A DNA stretch of 18,514 nt from Pseudomonadales bacterium (lineage in GTDB: Bacteria; Pseudomonadota; Gammaproteobacteria; Pseudomonadales; Azotimanducaceae): assembly GCA_021295935.1 (NCBI GenBank), contig JAGWBL010000004.1, positions 1 through 18,514 of the forward strand. Direction: 5' to 3'. Each line of letters begins with the position of its first letter. Position 1 is the stretch's first letter. The notes under the pieces were generated by a model, which ran no database searches, was not told where the DNA came from, and saw only the letters and a list, made by a program, of their open reading frames with translations. The translations under genes and the position numbers were made by a program. Below, piece by piece: positions 7,416-15,076 of the stretch.

Positions 7416-8696
7416 CTAAGGGGCCAAAGGCTGTCGGTGTTGGTTGCGACGCGATCGGCGAGAGTTTTTGGGGAAACGCTCTCTGATCATGCTGTCTCGT
7501 TCGACCTCGTCCACTTCCTGGATGCGGGTCCACCAGTCGGCGACATCGACGAGGGAGTCATCTGTCCGGGAACGAAGCACAAGCAGATCGTAGGCTGCCC
7601 GAAATCGACGATGCATCATGATCCGTTGAATCCTGCGAAAGTGCCGCTGTTCGAGACGATGCTGCAGCATCCAGGTGTCTTCAATGAAGTACGCGTGCCG
7701 GCGGGCAAGCGACATCGTCTCCCTGAACTCTTGCAATACGGCCTTGGCCGCCATCGAATGAAGCTCGAACCGAGGAACGTCCTCCGAGCTGTTCGCCAGC
7801 GCATCCTGGAATTGAGGCCAAAGGATGGCGGCAACGACAAACGCAGGGGTCACGGGCTTTCCGATAGCTAGCCGAGAGTCAGTGCTCTCGAGCGCGCTGA
7901 GTGTGAGTTCGTCCAAGCTGTGCAGGGCGGGAAACAGGAGAGCAGTCAGGCCGAAGTCGGTGAGCATTCTGTAGGCCCTTTCGGCCGAACCGCAAAGGAA
8001 CAGCTTGGCCAATTCGTCAAAAAGACGGGCCCGGGAAACATTGAGGATGCTCCTACGACATCGGGAAATAGCCTTCTCGCACTCGGCCTCGATGCTCAAG
8101 TTCAATCGACCCGCAATGCGGATTGCTCGAATCATCCGAACCGGATCTTCGAGAAACCGCTCTTCGGGATCGCCGATTGCGCGAAGTGTGCCGGAGTCGA
8201 CATCGGCCAGAGCATCGCAGAGATCCAGCACCTCGTGAGACATCGGGTCGTAGTAGAGTGCGTTGATCGAAAAGTCTCTTCGGAACGCATCCTGTTCGAT
8301 TGTCCCGTACAAGTTCTGCTCGATCCATCTGGCATCGGTCGTTCCCTGCTCCGTCTTGTCGTCGGCCTGCTCATCCTCCTGCGACTCAAAATCTTCATCC
8401 ACGGACTCTCGTCTAAAGGTCGCCACCTCGTGGAAACCGCCGGAGACGCGTACATGAGCGATTTGAAATCGCCTGCCAACCAATCTGCTCGACTCGAACA
8501 ACTGAACGATCTCTTGCGGTCTCGCCGAAGTCGCAACATCAAAGTCCTTTGGCGTTGCTCCGAGCAAGATGTCACGGACGCAACCGCCTACCAGATGCGC
8601 TTCGTACCCTGATTCTCGGAGCCTGCTCACGATCTCCAGCGCGCTCTCCGGAATCTGTTCTTCTTGGATGTTGTGGCGCGCAGTTCGTGTGATCAA
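7416..8696 (-). CDS. pcnB: Poly(A) polymerase I
   Basis: Adds poly(A) tails to RNA 3' ends, promoting decay. This is a nucleotidyltransferase of the tRNA CCA-adding superfamily, 426 residues. The catalytic head reads AHLVGGCVRDILLGATPKDFDVATSA, with GG at residues 37-38 and metal-binding aspartates D51 and D53. LVGRRFQIAHV, the third-acid region QDAFRRDFSINALYY, and GDPEERFLEDPVRMIRAIRIAGRL follow. The tail region HRRFRAAYDLLVLR...WW matches PcnB rather than CCA transferase, and the end is basic (RFPKNSRRSRRNQHR), typical of PcnB. A very acidic stretch lies at about residues 98-115. The only plausible start after the in-frame upstream stop is TTG at 8696, which places the N-terminus as in E. 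coli. It lies in the same direction as dksA, about 170 bases downstream. The 8697-8863 gap holds no recognised gene; gluQ, found there in E. coli, is absent. Confidence 0.95.
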   Translation of the reverse strand: MITRTARHNIQEEQIPESALEIVSRLRESGYEAHLVGGCVRDILLGATPKDFDVATSARPQEIVQLFESSRLVGRRFQIAHVRVSGGFHEVATFRRESVDEDFESQEDEQADDKTEQGTTDARWIEQNLYGTIEQDAFRRDFSINALYYDPMSHEVLDLCDALADVDSGTLRAIGDPEERFLEDPVRMIRAIRIAGRLNLSIEAECEKAISRCRRSILNVSRARLFDELAKLFLCGSAERAYRMLTDFGLTALLFPALHSLDELTLSALESTDSRLAIGKPVTPAFVVAAILWPQFQDALANSSEDVPRFELHSMAAKAVLQEFRETMSLARRHAYFIEDTWMLQHRLEQRHFRRIQRIMMHRRFRAAYDLLVLRSRTDDSLVDVADWWTRIQEVDEVERDSMIRERFPKNSRRSRRNQHRQPLAP

Positions 8697-8863
8697 GGCG
8701 AGGTGTCCGGATCGGGAGGGGCGGAATCGGGAATCTTATTCATCCAAAGGTCACTCATCTCTCCGGTGTTGAAGAGGCCCTCTGCACTTCCGGGCCCGAT
8801 GTCGTGCATGCGGCGGGCTGGATCGGCCGAAAGCGCAATCGGGAAGACTTCCGGGGCGGGCAG

Positions 8864-9904
8864 TCACCCGGCTTGCTGGCGTTCCCGGATCTCGTCCCTT
8901 TCCTTGCAGTCAATGCACAGGCGTGCAGTGGGTCGGGCTTCCAGCCTGGGGATGCCGATTTCCGCCCCGCAGCTGTCGCAATACCCATAGTCCTTGTCAA
9001 TCTGGTCCAGCGTACTGTTTATCTTGGAGATCAGCTGCCGTTCGCGGTCCCGGGTCTTTAGCTTGATGCTGAACTCCTCTTCCTGCGCGGCCTGCTCAGC
9101 GGTCTCAGCGAAGCTCTTAGCCTCGTCCTGCATGTGATTGACCGTGCGGTCGACCTCCTCCTTGAGTTGCCGCCGCCATTGGATCAGGATGTCGCGGAAG
9201 TGGTCTCTCTGGGACTCCGACATGTAGGGCTCGCCCTTCGAGCGCTTGTAGGGCTGGAATCCACCGAACGAAGCCCCTGGAACTCGCTTGCGTCTGCGCC
9301 TCCGCGACCTGGGAGGTCTCCGCTTGAGTTTCGCAGGCGATTTCGGGGCAGCTCCAGTTGAGGGAGGCTTCTCGCCAGTTGACAGCTCCGTCGTCTTCGG
9401 GGATGCCTCCGGAGTCTCGATATTGGCGGTCTCCTTCGGCAACTCCTTCTCTGGTTGGGGAGCGGACCTCGGCTTGGCGGGTTTCTTGGACTTCGTCGAA
9501 GTCTTGGCAACAGCGGGCTCAAGCTCCGTCTCACTCTTGGTTTCGCTTCGGACTTGCGGTTTGCTCCGCTTCGCCTTGGGCTCCGATCGTCTTGCCTTGC
9601 GCTCGGGCTTTCGCTTAGTGCTCTTCGACGCCCGGAGTGGTGGAGAGGCCGAATGTTGCTTGGTCCTTGGAGTTGCAGATTCTTGGCCGGTTTCCGCCTC
9701 GGTGACAGCTGATCTGCTTTCGGTTGCCCGGCCAGCCCTGCGCCGAACCGGGTCGGGTGGGCGCGCAGGTGCGGGTTTCTTCCTGGGTTTGGCGGTCCGC
9801 AAGTCTGGAAACAAGACATCCGGATCGGCAGCGGCGAGAATCGAAGCGTCCAGAGGGTCGGTAGAGACTCGTCTGGAACCAGTGCGCTTTCGCCGAGAAG
9901 GCAT
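8864..9904 (-). CDS. dksA: DksA-type RNA polymerase-binding factor with long basic N-terminal extension
   Basis: The C-terminal ~130 residues are a canonical DksA, the RNAP secondary-channel factor that works with ppGpp. The core runs from QPYKRSKGEPYMSESQ (Met 228) through EEVDRTVNHMQDEA and the conserved QEEEF to a four-cysteine zinc finger (CDSC...CIDC) and ends EIRERQQAG, nearly colinear with E. coli DksA (151 residues). In front of it are about 215-225 residues rich in Lys, Arg, Pro, Ser, Glu and Ala, probably disordered. They end in a run of arginines (RRPPRSRRRRRKR) just before the core. The frame is uninterrupted. The coiled-coil tip has Glu where E. coli has D71 and D74. I chose ATG 9904 (346 residues); an ATG at 9961 is possible, and the frame is open to 10141 without DksA-like sequence. 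No clear Shine-Dalgarno is visible. Neighbours pcnB and sfsA are the usual ones. Confidence 0.93.
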   Translation of the reverse strand: MPSRRKRTGSRRVSTDPLDASILAAADPDVLFPDLRTAKPRKKPAPARPPDPVRRRAGRATESRSAVTEAETGQESATPRTKQHSASPPLRASKSTKRKPERKARRSEPKAKRSKPQVRSETKSETELEPAVAKTSTKSKKPAKPRSAPQPEKELPKETANIETPEASPKTTELSTGEKPPSTGAAPKSPAKLKRRPPRSRRRRRKRVPGASFGGFQPYKRSKGEPYMSESQRDHFRDILIQWRRQLKEEVDRTVNHMQDEAKSFAETAEQAAQEEEFSIKLKTRDRERQLISKINSTLDQIDKDYGYCDSCGAEIGIPRLEARPTARLCIDCKERDEIRERQQAG

Positions 9905-10292
9905 GGTCACGGAATCGGTGGGAACCAAAAATGGAGCGTAATCTACCAGAACTGAACGCATTGAGTACGTAGATCGACTCGGTTGCTCGTGTCGGATTGC
10001 GCGGAGCGGCAGCGATCTTCGAAAATTGCGATGCCGATGCCATCCCGGATCAACCTCTTGGCCGCGTGGGCAGTGGTGGGCTGATGCATACGTCGCGAAA
10101 TCCGCATGCAAGCTCCTGCATTGCGCAGAAATCGCTTCCAAGCGCGCACGCAGGTTCGATGGTCAGCCATGTCGATGGATGGACTCCTCATAAGTTCACG
10201 GTTGCTTGCGACCGGGCGGGCCCCGGCGATTCTGGGCCAGAGGACCCCTGGGAGTGCTCGCGTAGAGTTCGCATGAACCCATTTGCGTTGCC
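9905..10292. other. Intergenic region between divergent dksA and sfsA
   Basis: This 388-base gap must hold the promoters of both divergent genes. Short ORFs exist on both strands, the longest being 83 codons on the minus strand at 9943-10191, but none resembles a protein I know. I found no convincing promoter hexamer pair or RNA gene. Its length is unusual for this compact window, so a decayed gene is possible. Confidence 0.4.
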
Positions 10293-10994
10293 ATGACTGA
10301 GATCCTTTTCACACCACCATTGGTGGCAGGCATTCTTGTGCGGCGCTACAAGCGATTCTTGGCTGAGATTCGCATGGGCGATAGGACGATCACCGCCCAC
10401 TGCGCGAACACTGGCGCGATGCTCGGCTGTTCGAGTCCAGGATCAAGGGTGTGGTGTTCCACTCACGCAAGATCATCCCGAAAGCACGTCCACTCGCTCG
10501 AACTCGTGGAAGCGGAGGGTCACAGGATCTGCGTGAACACCCATCAAGCCAACCGATTGGTGAAGAAGGCGCTGCAGGAAGGCCGGATTCCGGAGCTGGT
10601 TTCCCACGCGGGATCATGGTCAGCCGAGGTGGCCATTCCTGGCGGCTCCGGCAGGTTCGACTTCGGGATCGCCAACACCTTCGTGGAGGTGAAGAGCGTG
10701 ACACTTCTCAGAGACGGATGCGGGAGGTTTCCCGATGCTCGAACGGTCCGAGGCGAACGGCATGCTCGTGCGTTGGCCAGGCTTGCCGGTCAGGGATCTC
10801 GGTGCGTGTTGCTCTTTCTCGCCATGCACGATGGGATCCAATCCGTGCGCTTGGCCTCGACGATCGACCCCTTCTATTCCGACGCGGTGAGCTTGGCCAT
10901 GCAATGCGGGGTCGAGGTGCTGTGCTATCAAGTCGAAGTGGGCCGTGAACGCTTGGCGCTTGGAACACGTGTCCCGTTCAGCGCTCTAGGTTGA
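10293..10994 (+). CDS. sfsA: SfsA family DNA-binding/nuclease-like protein
   Basis: SfsA (sugar fermentation stimulation protein A) is a conserved protein with an OB-like N-terminal part and a nuclease-like C-terminal fold; its exact role is unsettled. The product has 233 residues, matching E. coli (234). Typical segments are RYKRFLAEI, HCANTGAMLGC, VNTHQANRLVKKAL, and the nuclease-like core RFDFGIANTFVEVKSVTLL followed by FPDARTVRGERHARAL. The ATG at 10293 aligns with the family start. No strong Shine-Dalgarno is visible. It lies next to dksA in divergent orientation, whereas in E. coli the two are collinear. Its 3' end overlaps the convergent adenosine-kinase-like gene by 17 bases. Confidence 0.93.
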   Translation: MTEILFTPPLVAGILVRRYKRFLAEIRMGDRTITAHCANTGAMLGCSSPGSRVWCSTHARSSRKHVHSLELVEAEGHRICVNTHQANRLVKKALQEGRIPELVSHAGSWSAEVAIPGGSGRFDFGIANTFVEVKSVTLLRDGCGRFPDARTVRGERHARALARLAGQGSRCVLLFLAMHDGIQSVRLASTIDPFYSDAVSLAMQCGVEVLCYQVEVGRERLALGTRVPFSALG

Positions 10995-11982
10995 GCCCGA
11001 ACTCCGACCACAATTCGGCGTAGTGAGTCATTGACGGCAATCTGCCCCCCACGGTCCGGACTTGCCTGCTAGCGGCGTAGTTGGCGAAAGAGGCCGCCGT
11101 TTGCGTGTCGTGGTCGTTCGTGATGCATGCGAGAAAGGCGCCTGCGAACATGTCACCGGCCCCGTTCAGATCCACAGCGGCCACGGGATTCGTCGCGACC
11201 TCGAGGATTCTCCTGCGTCGACCGAGGGCGCAGCCTCGAGATCCCAGGGTGACGACCACCTGGTCCGCGATGTCTCCAAGTTCCTTGAACGCGATATCCA
11301 ACCGGTCAGTAGCGCACCATGCCAGAGCCTCGTGCTCGTTGCAAAACATCAGGTCGACCCCGTTGCTCAACAGGCGTTCCATTTGCGCCTTGGCACCTCG
11401 TATCACATTGACGTCCGAGAGGGTGATGCTGGTCTTCACGGGAGAACGCTCGATGCTCTCCCGAGCGATGGTCACGGCTTCGACGCTTGTGGGAGAGGAG
11501 GCGAGATAGCCTTCCACGTAAAGGAAGTGTGAGAGTTGCAGTGCGGCAAAATCGATGCAGGTTGGCGGGACGTCCCGGGAAACGCCCAGGAACGTGTTCA
11601 TGCTGCGCTCCGCATCCGGCGTTACCAGCACCAGGCAACATCCCGATACGCCTGCCTCGTCCCTGGGTTCCGGCGCGACGATCCCAGCCGAGCGCATGGC
11701 GACGATGAACTCGGTCCCCGTCGCGTCTGCCGCGACGCTACACGAGTAGCGGACATTGCCTCCAAATCCGCGTACCGCGAACACGGTGTTGGCGGCCGAT
11801 CCCCCAGCCAGCTTGCGGACTTCATGGTTCTTCAACGCATTGCGCAGCTCGGCAAGCCGTTGCTCGTCAATGAGGGTCATGTGGCCCTTGTCGACCTGAA
11901 GGCGACTCAGGGGCGCTTCGCTCACGCGGTACTCGAAGTCCATGAGGGCATTCCCGATGCCGTATACGTCGAACCGCTTCAT
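10978..11982 (-). CDS. PfkB-family sugar kinase, probable adenosine kinase
   Basis: Ribokinase/PfkB-fold kinase of 334 residues. It has the N-terminal YGIGNALMD, the glycine motif KLAGGSAANT (residues 58-66), TPDAERSMNTFLG, LMFCNEHEALAW, and the C-terminal signature DLNGAGDMFAGAF with the catalytic base D277. The combination of YGIGNAL(V/M)D with TPDAER(T/S)MNTFLG is that of the proteobacterial adenosine kinases found in Pseudomonas and Xanthomonas. The likely reaction is adenosine + ATP to AMP + ADP, a purine-salvage step; another nucleoside or sugar substrate cannot be ruled out. The ATG overlaps the hemL stop as ATGA, so translation is probably coupled. The 3' end overlaps sfsA on the other strand by 17 bases. 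Confidence 0.85.
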   Translation of the reverse strand: MKRFDVYGIGNALMDFEYRVSEAPLSRLQVDKGHMTLIDEQRLAELRNALKNHEVRKLAGGSAANTVFAVRGFGGNVRYSCSVAADATGTEFIVAMRSAGIVAPEPRDEAGVSGCCLVLVTPDAERSMNTFLGVSRDVPPTCIDFAALQLSHFLYVEGYLASSPTSVEAVTIARESIERSPVKTSITLSDVNVIRGAKAQMERLLSNGVDLMFCNEHEALAWCATDRLDIAFKELGDIADQVVVTLGSRGCALGRRRRILEVATNPVAAVDLNGAGDMFAGAFLACITNDHDTQTAASFANYAASRQVRTVGGRLPSMTHYAELWSEFGLNLER

Positions 11983-13274
11983 GCCATCGATCGCATGACC
12001 TCGTCAGCGCAGCGGATCGCTGATGCGATGTGCTCGGGACCGTGCGCTCCGCTGACGAACCCGGATTCGTAAGCTGACGGGGGGAGATAAACGCCATTGT
12101 CAAGCATGCCGTGAAAGAACTTGGCGTACTTTCCGGCGTTGCATTGAACAACGTCTGCATAAGACTCTACGCTGGCCAGCTCGGTGAAGAAGATTCCGAA
12201 CATGCCACAACTCTCGCTGACCACGAGGGGAACGCCGTGACGCGATGCGGTCGTCCGAAGGCCCTCCGTCCACTCCCATGTGCGTTGTTGCAGCGTGCTG
12301 TAGAACTTGTCGTCGAGTGAATCAACCAGTGCCAGTCCCGCCCTCATGGCGACGGGATTTCCTGCTTGCGTTCCGGACTGGTAGATCGGGCCTGATGGGG
12401 CGATACGATCCATGATCTCTGCCCGTCCCCCGAAAGCACCGACCGGCAACCCACCTCCAATGACCTTCCCGAGTGTCGTCAGGTCGGGAGTGACTCCGTA
12501 TGCGGCTTGCGCACCTCCTGGATGCACCCGAAATCCCGTCATCACCTCATCGAAGATCAGCAGGGCGCCAAACTCAGTACAAAGATCTCGCAGCCGCTGG
12601 AGAAATCCCGGCTTGGGAAGGACGCAACCCATATTGCCAGCGATGGGTTCAACGATTACGCATGCGAGACTCTCGCCGAACTCCGAGAATATTTCCCCAA
12701 CCGCCTGTCGGTCGTTGAAGCGGGCGGAGTGAGTGAGTCCAGCTAGCGGTTCGGGCACGCCGGGCGAGCCTGGCAGTCCCAGAGTCATGACGCCCGAACC
12801 CGCCGTGACGAGCAATGAGTCAACATGTCCGTGAAAGCAACCGTCAAACTTCAGCAAACGCTGTCGGCCGGTGTAACCGCGGGCAAGCCGCACCGCCGAC
12901 ATCGTCGCCTCGGTTCCGGAATTCACAAACCGGACCTTTTCCACGGAGGGAACGCGATCAATGACCGTCTTTGCGAGGTGAGATTCGGCCAGCGACGGCG
13001 CTCCAAATCCAATTCCTGCCTTTGCCTGGGTCTGGATGGCATCGATCACTGGCTTGAATCCGTGCCCCTGCAGCATCGGCCCCCCCGAACCCAGGAAATC
13101 GATGAACTCGTTTCCGTCGATGTCTTGGACGATGGCCCCGCTTCCGCGATGGAGAAACACGGGCGTGCTGCCCACATCTCCAAATGCACGCACCGGGGAG
13201 TTGACCCCGCCGGGGAACAGGACCCGGGCCTGTTCGAAGCTCTCCCGGGATCGAGATGTGTCAGGAACGCTCAA
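11979..13274 (-). CDS. hemL: Glutamate-1-semialdehyde 2,1-aminomutase
   Basis: Converts glutamate-1-semialdehyde to 5-aminolevulinate, the last step of the C5 route to tetrapyrroles; PLP enzyme of 431 residues. The family start LFPGGVNSPVRAF is followed by VRFVNSGTEATMSAVRLARGYTGR, FDGCFHGHVDSLL, IVEPIAGNMGCV, FDEVMTGFRV, and the PLP-lysine block TTLGKVIGGGLPVGAFGG (K270; K265 in E. coli). SGTQAGNPVAM replaces the more usual GTLSGNP form. The only start that preserves the normal N-terminus is TTG at 13274, overlapping the hemJ stop as TTGA. Its own stop overlaps the next gene. No Shine-Dalgarno is visible, so initiation probably depends on coupling to hemJ. Confidence 0.96.
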   Translation of the reverse strand: MSVPDTSRSRESFEQARVLFPGGVNSPVRAFGDVGSTPVFLHRGSGAIVQDIDGNEFIDFLGSGGPMLQGHGFKPVIDAIQTQAKAGIGFGAPSLAESHLAKTVIDRVPSVEKVRFVNSGTEATMSAVRLARGYTGRQRLLKFDGCFHGHVDSLLVTAGSGVMTLGLPGSPGVPEPLAGLTHSARFNDRQAVGEIFSEFGESLACVIVEPIAGNMGCVLPKPGFLQRLRDLCTEFGALLIFDEVMTGFRVHPGGAQAAYGVTPDLTTLGKVIGGGLPVGAFGGRAEIMDRIAPSGPIYQSGTQAGNPVAMRAGLALVDSLDDKFYSTLQQRTWEWTEGLRTTASRHGVPLVVSESCGMFGIFFTELASVESYADVVQCNAGKYAKFFHGMLDNGVYLPPSAYESGFVSGAHGPEHIASAIRCADEVMRSMA

Positions 13275-13693
13275 AACGGCTTGGCAATCGCAAGCACGGT
13301 GATCGCAATCAGGAACACCAGGGGAATCTCATTGAACCAGCGGTAGAACCGATGGCTGCGCACATTGATGTCGTTTTGGAACTGGCGCACCATTCTGCCG
13401 CAAACCCTGTGGTACTCGTAGAGGCAGAGCGCGAGTCCGATCTTGGTCCAGAACCACCATTGTGTCGCGTAGGCCTCGAGGTTGAGCAAGGCCAGCCAGA
13501 TGCCCAATGCAGCAACTGCAATGGCGGACGGGATCATGATGCCGCGGTAAAGCTTTCGCTCCATGATCTTGAACCGCGCGATGCCGATCTCGTCTGTGGA
13601 CTGTTCGTGATAGACGAATAGTCTCGGCAAGTAGAAAAGACCGGCGAACCACGTCACGACCGCCACGACGTGCAAGGCCAACAAGTACGTCAA
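13271..13693 (-). CDS. hemJ: HemJ-type protoporphyrinogen IX oxidase
   Basis: Membrane protein of 140 residues in the HemJ (UPF0093) family, which oxidises protoporphyrinogen IX to protoporphyrin IX in bacteria lacking HemG and HemY. Very typical blocks are ALHVVAVVTWFAGLFYLPRLFVYH (helix 1 with the conserved His), KIMERKLYRGIMIPSA, CGRMVRQFQNDINVRSHRFYRWFNEIP, and a final hydrophobic helix ending AIAKPF. About four membrane helices can be seen (residues ~3-23, 52-74, 78-96, 117-138). An in-frame stop upstream leaves TTG at 13693 as the start, preceded by a purine-rich AGGGGGCGAGG. The start overlaps the end of the chloride-channel pseudogene. Overlap with hemL makes a two-gene heme unit. Confidence 0.93.
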   Translation of the reverse strand: MTYLLALHVVAVVTWFAGLFYLPRLFVYHEQSTDEIGIARFKIMERKLYRGIMIPSAIAVAALGIWLALLNLEAYATQWWFWTKIGLALCLYEYHRVCGRMVRQFQNDINVRSHRFYRWFNEIPLVFLIAITVLAIAKPF

Positions 13694-14600
13694 GCCTCGC
13701 CCCCTCGGCCTTTGGCGAAGGAGCCGGATTCACACGTCGGACCCGCTTTCTGTACCGCGCCGGGGGCCGGGTGTGATCGAGTCGGCCCAAGGAGGTTGAC
13801 CCACTCTCGCTGAGCCTCGCGCTCAACCATGCTTTCCCGAAGCACCACCTCACCTCGGAGCAAGAAGAACTCGGCGAGCCCGGGCGGCACGATCGCAATC
13901 GTGGCGGGGACGATCGCGGAAGTCTGGTCGCTGATCTCGACGGCAATCATGATCGCGGCGAGGGGCGTTCGAATGACCGCCGCCATCATTGTTGCCATGC
14001 CAATGAGCACGAAGTTCGTTGCTTCAGGCTCCTGGAACATGTCGAATTCGGGGACGACCAGTCACACCAGGTAGTCGACGCGGCACCGATGGCTTTGGAG
14101 GGGCCTATCCTGCCCTCGGGGGCGCAGGGGCCGATTGCCGCGGCGGTGCATGCAATCTTCGCCAAGATGAATCCAACCAGGGCGACGGCGGTCCAGCGGA
14201 TCTGTCCCGAGGGCAGGTCGCCGGCTGTGTCGTAGCTGATTCCCAACACTTCGGATTTCACCAACGCCATCGCTGAGGTGAGCACTGCAGCGCAGGTCAT
14301 GCCCCGCGTCAGTCGCCCGCGGCACCATCGGCGACAAGTGGCAATGAGTCGCTTCAACACTGCTGCGGTGGCTCCGATCAGAATGCCTGCCACGAAGACG
14401 TACGGCAGCTCCCTCAAGGCAGTCAAGTGCGGCGGATGGGCAAGAAGGAATGTCTCGGCGCCCAGCGCAACACGCGCGAGCGCAGTCGCGGTCGCAAAAA
14501 ACTGAAACGAAGCCGTCCAGGCGATAGCGAAGACCGATCCACTCCACCGCGCGATCGCGCCGGCGCACTCGGAGCTCTGTTTCGGTTCGGGTGGGGCACC
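13690..14600 (-). pseudogene. ClC-family chloride channel/antiporter pseudogene
   Basis: A broken voltage-gated-type chloride channel gene, read in at least two frames. One frame (about 14600-13990) contains a helix-rich region (FQFFATATALARVALGAETF), then LPYVFVAGILIGATAAVLKRL, VLGISYDTAGDL, and ALVGFILAKIACTAAA. It then has a degraded filter region, GPCAPEGRIGPSKAIGAA, where intact channels have a GSGxxGGxFxPxxxIGA pattern. A shift to another frame (about 14065-13690) continues with FVLIGMATMMAAVIRTPLAAIMIAVEI, as in intact ClC. The first third of a normal ClC, with the GSGIP and GREGP motifs, is missing before 14600. Loss of the N-terminus, the frame change and filter decay argue for a true pseudogene rather than a single sequencing error. 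It ends directly at the hemJ start. Confidence 0.8.
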
Positions 14601-14730
14601 AGCGTGTCGCGAGAGTCAGGGCGATCGAGTCAAGTTTATTGGCAGGTCCGGCTGGGGTGGTTCGGTCGTCGCAGGTCTTGTCTCAAAGTGGCCTGTGTTG
14701 GTGCCCTGCTGTCGGTCGAACGCGCTGGGT

Positions 14731-14736
14731 TAGACT
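14731..14736 (+). promoter_or_regulatory. Candidate -10 element of erpA, possibly giving a leaderless mRNA
   Basis: TAGACT, four of six matches to TATAAT, ends seven bases before the erpA ATG. If used, transcription would begin at about the start codon itself. No good -35 was seen at 16-18 bases upstream, and no Shine-Dalgarno lies before the ATG. A weak call based on position. Confidence 0.25.
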
Positions 14737-14743
14737 AATCGGC

Positions 14744-15076
14744 ATGGATTGCAGCGTGGCGTTCTCGACCAGGGCGGCTCACAAGGTGTCGCAGTTAATC
14801 CGCGAAGAGTGCAACGAACAGTTGAAGCTCAGAGTTTTCGTGACCGGTGGCGGATGCAGCGGGTTTTCCTACGGATTCACCTTTGACGAGGCCGTGGAGG
14901 AAGACGACTGCGTCGTGAAGAGAGACGGGGTGTGGATGCTGATCGACTCCATGAGCTATCCGTACCTCGAAGGTTCGGAGATCGACTACCGAGAGGACCT
15001 TCACGGCTCCCAGTTCGTCGTCATCAATCCGAACGCGGCAACGACCTGCGGTTGCGGAAACTCGTTCTCGATCTAG
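14744..15076 (+). CDS. erpA: A-type iron-sulfur carrier ErpA
   Basis: Carrier that passes Fe-S clusters to target apoproteins. The 110-residue product aligns end to end with E. coli ErpA (about 114): LKLRVFVTGGGCSGFSYGFTFDE, then VVINPNAATTCGCGNSFSI. The three cluster-binding cysteines are present (C38, C102, C104). ErpA-like rather than IscA-like features are the GFTFDE stretch and the NPNAATTCGCGNSF end. The ATG has no visible ribosome site and may start a leaderless transcript. The stop overlaps that of convergent anmK by four bases. The erpA/anmK/M23 peptidase/tyrS neighbourhood matches Pseudomonas. Confidence 0.96.
   Translation: MDCSVAFSTRAAHKVSQLIREECNEQLKLRVFVTGGGCSGFSYGFTFDEAVEEDDCVVKRDGVWMLIDSMSYPYLEGSEIDYREDLHGSQFVVINPNAATTCGCGNSFSI

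Noticed and set aside
9288..9941. 217-codon ORF on the plus strand opposite the dksA extension
   Set aside because: An out-of-frame mirror of the low-complexity basic tail, with biased composition and no recognisable domain.
9905..10141. Extending dksA upstream to the first possible start at 10141 (425 residues)
   Set aside because: The extra residues have no DksA resemblance and a composition unlike the Lys/Arg/Pro/Ser tail that begins near 9904; ATG 9904 is a better start, though 9961 cannot be excluded.
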